64,000 nt of DNA from contig JAQFVV010006270.1 of assembly GCA_028023455.1 (NCBI GenBank), positions 4,244,834-4,308,833 of the forward strand. Reading direction: 5' to 3'. The notes beneath the pieces were generated by a model that was not told where the DNA came from, searched no databases, and saw nothing but the letters and a program-made list of their open reading frames with translations. This document shows, one piece after another, positions 58,065 through 64,000 of this stretch; the stretch's first letter is position 1, and each line of letters starts with the position of its first letter. A program made the translations under genes and the position numbers. This stretch comes from Epiperipatus broadwayi. Taxonomy: Eukaryota; Onychophora; Udeonychophora; Euonychophora; Peripatidae.

Positions 58065-58700
58065 TTACTAGTATAGCATTAGGTAGTATTTAACATATAA
58101 ATAAATGAATGGTAGACAGACAAATATATAAAGGAAATATGTATTTAATGATAACAAATAACTAGCCAGTTGAATTTTTTAAAAGTTAGATGTCAGTATT
58201 ATATCTTTCTTATGATTACAATTGATATGTAGAAATCATGTTGATTTTAAAAGGATAAATTATACATCTTTTTCTCCAATATATATTCAAGCCAAACAAA
58301 TAAAAATGCCACCAGAAAACTGATTTGCATTACACTCAGAATGGTTAATAAACTTTTCTGACTAAAATATTTTATAGTATCATTTATTAGGATTGTCATA
58401 GTATGAAATATGGTTAAATAAAATATGAAATTAATATTTTATTTTAAGCATAAAGTAAAACATTTTTTAAATCATCTAAAATCTTAATACACATTTGTTC
58501 TTGATTGAAACTTCAATTGGTGTTTCTCGAATAAAGAATGAATATGTAAATTCTCATTCTCTTTTCCATTTACAATTATGTCAGAAACAAAATGGTCTCA
58601 CATATCAGAAACTGTAATGTCATTAACCAAAGATACAGTTGATGTCTGAAGGCAAAGAGGGTTAAGAATTTAAACAGTTATAGAGAAGATGCTATTAAGC
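58065..58700. other. AT-rich spacer
   Basis: No recognised feature. Confidence 0.4.
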
Positions 58701-58822
58701 AAGTAACCTTTTATGTAAAAAGCAGGCAAAATTCTCCATACAGTGGTGCCACTCAGTGCCAACCAGAGTAATCAGTGGATGCCAGAAGGCTTGTGTGTAA
58801 AATCCCCATCTAGTGCCTACTC

Positions 58823-58881
58823 ATCCAATATCCCCAGACTAGTTTCTGGCTTGTGGCTTTCATCAGTGAGGAGCTTTGGAT
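58823..58881 (-). ncRNA. Hammerhead ribozyme motif, HHR-A (intact core)
   Basis: Minus strand: outer stem I AUCCAA (58881-58876) with UUGGAU (58828-58823); inner stem I UCCUCA (58872-58867) with UGGGGA (58836-58831), six pairs including one G-U. CUGAUGA 58866-58860; GAAA 58846-58843; palindrome ACUAGU 58843-58838; C at 58837; cut 58837|58836. Stem II is AGC/GCC here, with one mismatch. Confidence 0.78.
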
Positions 58882-58995
58882 CTGAGAGCACTGCACCTAG
58901 ATCTTAGGATCTAATGCAACCCTCCAGCAGCTATCTTTTATCTCTACTTAACTACAAAACTATGAGAATAAAATTGAAAACACAAAAATGTTTTC

Positions 58996-59050
58996 AATCT
59001 AAGCTCACTGATGAAGGCCACAAGCCAGAAACTAGTCTGGGCATATTGGA
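58996..59050 (+). ncRNA. Hammerhead ribozyme motif, HHR-A (intact core, 5' stem I lost)
   Basis: CTGATGA 59008-59014, GGC/GCC stem II, GAAA 59028-59031, ACTAGT 59031-59036, C 59037, cut 59037|59038. Only gctca of the upstream stem I strand remains because the inverted copies join there. Confidence 0.7.
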
Positions 59051-59449
59051 TGAGTAGTTACTAGATGGGGATTTTATGCACAAGCCTTCTGGCATCCATT
59101 GATTATTCGGGTTGGCACCGAGTGGCACTACTGCATGGAGAGTTTTGCCTGTTTTAATAATAGTTATGTGCTAGCATAAGAAATAGTGATTATGTGATGT
59201 TTAGTGGTTTAACCTTTTGTGTACTTATCCATAACTGTATGTCCCTTTCAAGTGAAGAAAATTTGCATGGATTGGCAAAACTGTCAAACATTAAATGGAA
59301 CATTTCAAAATTGTATGAAATGAGGAAAAAGATAAAAAGAGAATTGATTTGAACAATGGGCTTATTCTTTACTATAAAAATACAAATATGGAATCACAAT
59401 AGAATAAGGTTTATTATCAAAATAATAATATTGTTGAGGTTAATCGTAT

Positions 59450-60140
59450 ATCAGATAGAATATATGATAAATGAATAATGGCTAAAAACCATGTTTAATG
59501 ATTTTTCAAAAAAGTAAATAAAAATTGATAGTAATAATTAGAAGCTAACAACTGCACATAACTCAAAAAGATTATTAATACTCATGGAAAATATTGAATA
59601 AAATGATCATAGAATTAAATTTGGATAAAGTGATTACAACGAAAATACAGTAAATGTGACAGCATGTTTGAAAAGGAAAAGTTTTAATACATACATTTTA
59701 TCAATGTTTACTAATAGATCTAAGATCAAAACAAAGCAAAACTCTCCATACAGTATTGCCACCCTGTGCCAACCAGAGTATGGAGAGTTTTGCTTTGTTT
59801 ATAAACAATTATGTGCTAGTATAAGATAGTGATCATGTGATGCTTAGAGATCTAAGATCACTTAATAAAAGAGCAATATGGAGACTTTGGACAACACAAT
59901 AAAGTATGGAGAAAAATACACTAGGATTTACAAGGAGGAATAGATAGTGAAATCCATAGATAAGGAAAAACCCTAACCCCAAGATTTTGTAATGAAGCTA
60001 ATCTATATATGATGCATTGTAGAAAATGTAGAAAACAGTCTAAATGATGGAAAAGAGAACCTGTGAAGTAGAAAATCTAGATTAAAGATGGAGTGACCTT
60101 CATCTTGCCATAAATCAATAATGATTGAAAATGGTAATGA
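59450..60140 (+). pseudogene. RTE-type LINE 3' fragment, heavily decayed
   Basis: Order of landmarks follows the RTE C-terminal region: ttattaatactcatggaaaa, atgatcatagaattaaattt, then after an insertion LNKRAIWRLWTTQ (59861-59900). It ends with accttcatcttgccataaat and aatggtaatgatgatgatga, the typical short tandem tail. Confidence 0.75.
59729..59847. mobile_element. Minimal HHR-A fold-back (119 bp), exact 13-bp target duplication
   Basis: Flanked exactly by agatctaagatca (59716-59728 and 59848-59860) inside the RTE fragment. It contains only the terminal block twice, inverted (gcaaaactctccatacagta and tatggagagttttgc), without a ribozyme. It shows how far these elements can shrink by internal deletion. 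Confidence 0.88.
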
Positions 60141-60144
60141 TGAT

Positions 60145-60525
60145 GATGACAAATATTTTCATTTTAAATTTTCACTTACAAATTTAATTGTTTGATTTTT
60201 AAGTATTCAATGAAAAAAATCCATATAAACCATATTATCCAGTTGAAAAATAAATAACTATTAGCCTTAAGATCAAAGCTGATCCAAACAAATTCTTAAA
60301 AAATAGAATTAAAAAGTGTGAATCTGTCTTTTATAACTTCAGATTTTAAACATTTTTTAAAGTAAGGCATTAAGTAAATTTAGAAGTTTAAAACTCTTTT
60401 TAATGGTCACTATGACCCACACATAGCACTTAATATTCATTATTAAATACCATGAGGGATCACAAAGAGCATGGATTTTAAAAACCCAAAGTGATATAAT
60501 TAGATATTATTTATATATATATATA
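60145..60525. other. AT-rich spacer
   Basis: No recognised feature. Confidence 0.4.
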
Positions 60526-60738
60526 TATATTCAAATATAAGTATATTGTTTATACAGTGGTCAGAATGAGTTAAAGACAACATGGGTATGACAATAATAT
60601 TGGCATCAACAAGAGCTTTGAGTGTTCCATTACTGCATTTCCAATGATATGGATGGCTAAAGAATTGAAGGGTGGAGAGGATTGAAGTTTGTCCATTAAA
60701 GTTTGAAGATTTTCTATCTTAATATAAATTGATCACTG

Positions 60739-60740
<2 letters not shown>

Positions 60741-60820
<80 letters not shown>
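60741..60820. repeat. (CT)n(TA)n microsatellite inside HHR-B
   Basis: CT repeats (60741-60771) pass into TA repeats (to 60820) at the place where other HHR-B copies have a short run of TA before tgtgtgggagat. Confidence 0.93.
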
Positions 60821-60823
<3 letters not shown>

Positions 60824-60824
60824 G

Positions 60825-60892
60825 AGATAGTGATCTGGACCAACTGATAATGGCTGGTTCAGCATGCAATATGTATATTGGAGATCATTTAT
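60825..60892 (+). ncRNA. Hammerhead ribozyme motif, HHR-B (mutated)
   Basis: CTGATAA (G8 to A) and GCAA in place of GAAA. Stem I GATCT..CCAA with TTGG..AGATC is fully paired. Position of cut 60877|60878. Inactive by prediction. Confidence 0.55.
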
Positions 60893-61379
60893 CTTTTTCA
60901 CATGTATGTGGTCAAGTGTATCAGTTCTATAAGATGGAGTGCATAGCTGTAGGAAGCTTGAAAATCTGAGTTCTCTTCTGTGAATTTGAGTGGACATATT
61001 AAATTCCTACATGTGAGGGATCAGTGTGACTTAAAGTCAATATGGGTATGCCAATAATATTAGTATCAACAAGGGCTTTGAGTGTTCTATAAGATTTTCA
61101 ATGATATGGATGGCTGAAGGACTGGAAGGTGAAGAAGATTGAAACTTGTCCATTAAAGTTAGCTATCTTAATATAAACTGATCACTGATTGTATATATGT
61201 GTGGAAGACGGTGGTCTAGACCAACTCATGAGTGCTGGTTCAGCATGAAATATATATTGAACCAGGTGAGAGATGGATCAAATTAAAAAAAAAAAAACAT
61301 ATAGAATAAACAAATGTTTTACTCTTTAATAAAAAACAACATTGTTATAGACTTCTTTTATATATAAAATGTGACACAT

Positions 61380-61609
61380 TTATTATAAATTTAATCTACT
61401 GCATCTGCAATTTAAGTATTGCATCACAAGGTATAATTTACAGCCACATTTCCAAGTTACAGAACTCCCACTTCTGAATTCAAACCCTGTCATTCAAAGC
61501 ACTTTATTTGTTTTGAAGTAAACTTCAGGCAGTCAATTACAAGAAGTAACTAACATGCTCTGGATGACAGCCACCCAATTCAGTGCCTGATAAATCCCAA
61601 CTAGCTCAC
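61380..61609 (-). other. Candidate terminal exon (minus strand), unverified
   Basis: On the minus strand, a pyrimidine-rich stretch and ttatttttcag end at 61610, as a splice acceptor would. The following frame (from 61609) stays open for 25-26 codons, reading ELVGIYQALNWVAVIQSMLV and then TSCN and a stop. A polyadenylation-type AATAAA lies about 30 bp after the stop (near 61508). The stretch is less AT-rich and belongs to none of the repeat families. I recognise no protein. A 3' exon of a gene lying at higher coordinates is possible, and so is chance. Confidence 0.25.
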
Positions 61610-61619
61610 CTGAAAAATA

Positions 61620-63100
61620 ATATAATAAACTGCTTTAATTAGTGGAATTAGTAAAAGAATTGACTGTCAAAATACTAATTTCCAAAATAATTTATTTAAA
61701 ACTTTAAATTAACTTAAAACCCAATTTATCATCTCTTTCCTAAATAAAACAATAATTACATATCATATATCAGGCACACATTATAAATTAACATACAGCA
61801 TTAAAAATATTATATATGATACATACACATTTTATCAAAAGTTATTTGTTTGTATGATTTGGAAAGTTCTAGAAATATTTGCTGATTACACTAACTCTGC
61901 ACATAAATAGTCCTTTTATGCTAGTTAAGAGTTCAGTTCTGTTTGCTCTGGATATTTCAAAGATTGCAATGGTTACAATGATAAATCACTGACACAATAG
62001 GAATGGGAATAAAGAATAATTAATATTATACCTATAGGTTTTTTGAGACACATGATCTTGGATAGATGGCTGCTTTTTTCTCCTGTGTGATGTGTATTCT
62101 ACCAACCAGTTGGAATTTGGATAGCTGACGAATGTGGTTCCTTGCTGCATTTTAGTCTGGCAGACAAATGTTCAAACTGCTCAGGTTGTTATATGTTCAT
62201 TGCAGCTAGTTAGAGACCTTCAGATATTCTAGGGCAGTCAAAGATTGGAATACAGAGGCATACTTTGCCTTCTGATTAGCAATGCATGTTTTCTTGGAGT
62301 TCACAAAAATAAGTTTTATTTTTACAGACTGGAATAATACTGGTAAAGATCTGCTCTGCTGATGACAAGTTTTTTTATAGATCTATTTATATGTGGCTCT
62401 TTTATTGTTCAGCTTGATTACTACTTAAATTAATTAAATTCTGATTATTCATTAACATTTCTCATTAGATTAATTTACTTAGGATAAGATCTAACTTTTT
62501 AATTATTCCCATTATTTATTTGTAGCCATCTTTGAAATTAACTTAACGTTTAGGTTACAAACTTAATTTCTTTATTTTTTAAAATTATATATACACATTT
62601 TAATGTATTTTTAAAAACAATATATGCATTCCTTACTCTTAGATAAATGACAAGAGAACGATTTTTAGTTTTTAAGATTTCTCTTTTTTTTTATTTAATA
62701 GTTTGAATTTTTTTAAGTTAAATTACCATTGGGCTAACTACTTTTTCTTTCAATACAACTCTTTAACTTTTCAAATACCACCTTTCTTAACTTATTCGAA
62801 AGTTTAATTTTTGCTTAGTTAAATCCCCCCCCCCTCTAATTACCCTTCAATTCATATAACATTATGAATGATGCAGTGTTTTTGTCTTTTGGCAAAGTTT
62901 ATTTTGTTTTTTAAAAAAAATCTTCAAACTTCTAAAAATTTTGTCTTTTAAACGAGATGTTTTTAAATTATTTATTTATTGACAACTTATTCTGCAGTGA
63001 CTTTATTATATATTAAAGTGTTAATTTTATAAACTTTGCATTGCTTAAATAAAATTTTATAATTCATAAAATTTACAAACATATACTGCTGTTCATTAAC
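61620..63100. other. AT-rich sequence with an island at 62040-62370
   Basis: No recognised repeat. The stretch 62040-62370 is repeat-free and more balanced in base content, like 61380-61610, and could be exonic, but no long frame is present. A run of C lies at 62826-62834. Confidence 0.3.
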
Positions 63101-63107
63101 AGTACAA

Positions 63108-63225
63108 TATATTGGTGATCATTTATTTTTTTCACATGTATGTGCTCATATGTACCAATTGTGTAAGATAGAGTGCATAGCTATCGGAAGCTTGAAAGTC
63201 TTAGTTTAAACATATATATAAAACC
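63108..63225 (+). mobile_element. HHR-B fragment beginning at the ribozyme cut site
   Basis: Similarity to HHR-B starts at about ttggtgatcatttat (63112), which is the first base after the predicted hammerhead cut in complete copies. It ends near gaaagtcttagtttaaaca, the usual tRNA-like end. Upstream sequence does not match. Confidence 0.65.
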
Positions 63226-63284
63226 AAAACTGCCTAACACTATACTAGTAAAAAATAAAAGTGCAAAACCATAAAACAATACAA

Positions 63285-64000
63285 TACTAGATTAAATCCA
63301 AAATTTTACCAAAATCCTTACACAAACATGGTTTCATCTACTACAAATAGACCTTCTCAAGTGAAAATCAAACTAAAGAAACTAACATATATATATACAA
63401 ACAAAGAAACCTTCCCATAATTCATTTCAAATTCCACCTTCCCTTAATATCAAAAGCAGTTTTCATAAGATTGATAGCCTCAGAATCAAGAAGTTTTATC
63501 ATCGAAGTCTCTTATTCTTTTTTTAACTCATTCTTTTCATAAAAAATAACCGAAGCTTTGTTAAACAATATTATATGACCTGTATTCAATTCATGAATAT
63601 ATAAAGCTGAGTTAAGATACCTATGTTAACTCTACTTATATGAACCTTAATTGTTTCATTAAGGCTAAACTTACTCTGGCCTACATAAAACTTACCACAA
63701 CTACTTGGAATCTTATAAACAATACCAGGAATAGACCTGCTATCAATAGACTGCTTTGAACCATTAAGTAACGAATTCAAATCAGAACCTTTCTTCCATG
63801 CAAACATTCATTTCATCTAACAAATGACTACTCTTATAAACCAAATTATATATTGAAGACTTAAATGGGAAAGACATAGTCATTATCCTTACCAACAAAA
63901 TTCTTACCATTGAAATCATGACTATAAACATTATTATTAAGGACAACTTTTTTAATAAAATCATGATTGTAACCCAATTTTACATATTCAGCAGCAAATT
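63285..64000 (-). pseudogene. Penelope-like element, GIY-YIG domain and 3' end (runs off window)
   Basis: The minus strand reads from the window edge: EYVKLGYNHDFI (frame-shifted, near 63985-63950), FPIKSSIYNLVYKSS (near 63870-63825), LDEMNVCMEERF (near 63820-63782), then 63807-63586. That last frame holds SRSIPGIVYKIPSSCGKFYV and GQSKFSLNETIKVH, the GIY-YIG endonuclease with GIVYKIP and KFYVGQ. Downstream, a decayed tail and a 3' region (63460-63285) match the array at 57475. The RT must lie beyond the window. Moderately decayed, with at least one frameshift. Confidence 0.87.

Larger units (their letters stand above)
58717..59209. mobile_element. HHR-A element with two intact-core ribozymes head to head, 13-bp target duplication
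   Basis: Flanked by taaccttttatgt (58704-58716) and taaccttttgtgt (59210-59222), one mismatch. A minus copy (gcaaaattctccatacagtg, ribozyme, body block) meets a plus copy at about 59000. That plus copy starts directly in its own ribozyme and runs to tgatgtttagtgg. The two copies face each other. Confidence 0.86.
60530..61265 (+). mobile_element. HHR-B tandem copies (plus)
   Basis: Two head-to-tail copies of the body (acatgggtatgacaataata at about 60579 and atatgggtatgccaataata at about 61040), each followed by a ribozyme at 60825-60892 and 61208-61262. A long CT then TA microsatellite has expanded inside the first copy. Cores are mutated (CTGATAA and CTCATGA). Confidence 0.78.

Overview
This is nuclear DNA from an animal, very AT-rich, with no ordinary protein-coding gene I can defend. 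It is almost entirely decayed transposable elements: endonuclease-bearing LINEs of at least three lineages, Penelope-like elements (PLEs) with the GIY-YIG domain, one Ty3/Gypsy-type LTR element, tRNA-derived SINEs, and many short fold-back or tandem repeats. PLE/GIY-YIG, RTE-type LINEs and tRNA SINEs together point to a metazoan, most likely an invertebrate; I cannot name the phylum from sequence alone.

Layout. 0-8 kb: an RTE LINE fragment with a twin-priming-like inversion, a hammerhead-bearing element (HHR-B), a hairpin element, a 174-bp tandem duplication, two SINEs and two HHR-A elements. 8.2-12.3 kb: LINE-X copy 1 (minus), split by an 854-bp fold-back insertion. 13-15 kb: a PLE (minus) with recognisable N-terminal region, reverse transcriptase (RT) and GIY-YIG domains. 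15-24.3 kb: repeated HHR-A, -B and -C elements, another fold-back and a 1.2-kb retroposon. 24.6-26.4 kb: an RTE-like endonuclease region (minus). 26.8-30.2 kb: HHR-B and HHR-A fragments and a truncated SINE. 30.4-33.9 kb: LINE-X copy 2 (plus). 36-36.5 kb: a PLE RT remnant next to an HHR-C copy. 36.9-40.1 kb: LINE-Y (plus). 40.2-43.5 kb: LINE-X copy 3 (plus). 43.9-44.4 kb: a LINE-Y-like C-terminus (minus). 44.5-45.6 kb: a fold-back holding a nested HHR-A element. 46-51 kb: two RTE LINEs, the second holding a SINE that itself holds an HHR-B element. 51.3-54 kb: an HHR-A element and the Gypsy remnant. 55-64 kb: SINEs, a three-copy PLE-end array, HHR-A and HHR-B elements, one candidate terminal exon, and a second PLE (minus) running off the window.

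The main discovery candidate is a set of short repeat families (HHR-A, -B, -C, with degenerate relatives D, E and the PLE ends) carrying type I hammerhead ribozyme motifs. Each of A, B and C has a CUGANGA box, a short stem II, a GAAA box, a stem III that is a self-complementary palindrome, an NUH cleavage triplet, and a two-part stem I that pairs well. A and B occur as head-to-tail copies whose ribozymes repeat at a fixed spacing (430 bp in A, 475 bp in B) and as head-to-head inverted copies. Many are flanked by 12-14 bp target-site duplications. This matches what is known of animal retrozymes (non-autonomous, ribozyme-bearing, circular-RNA retroelements) and of PLE ends, and PLEs that could mobilise them lie in the same window. 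Classification is from reading the sequence; no search or folding program was run.
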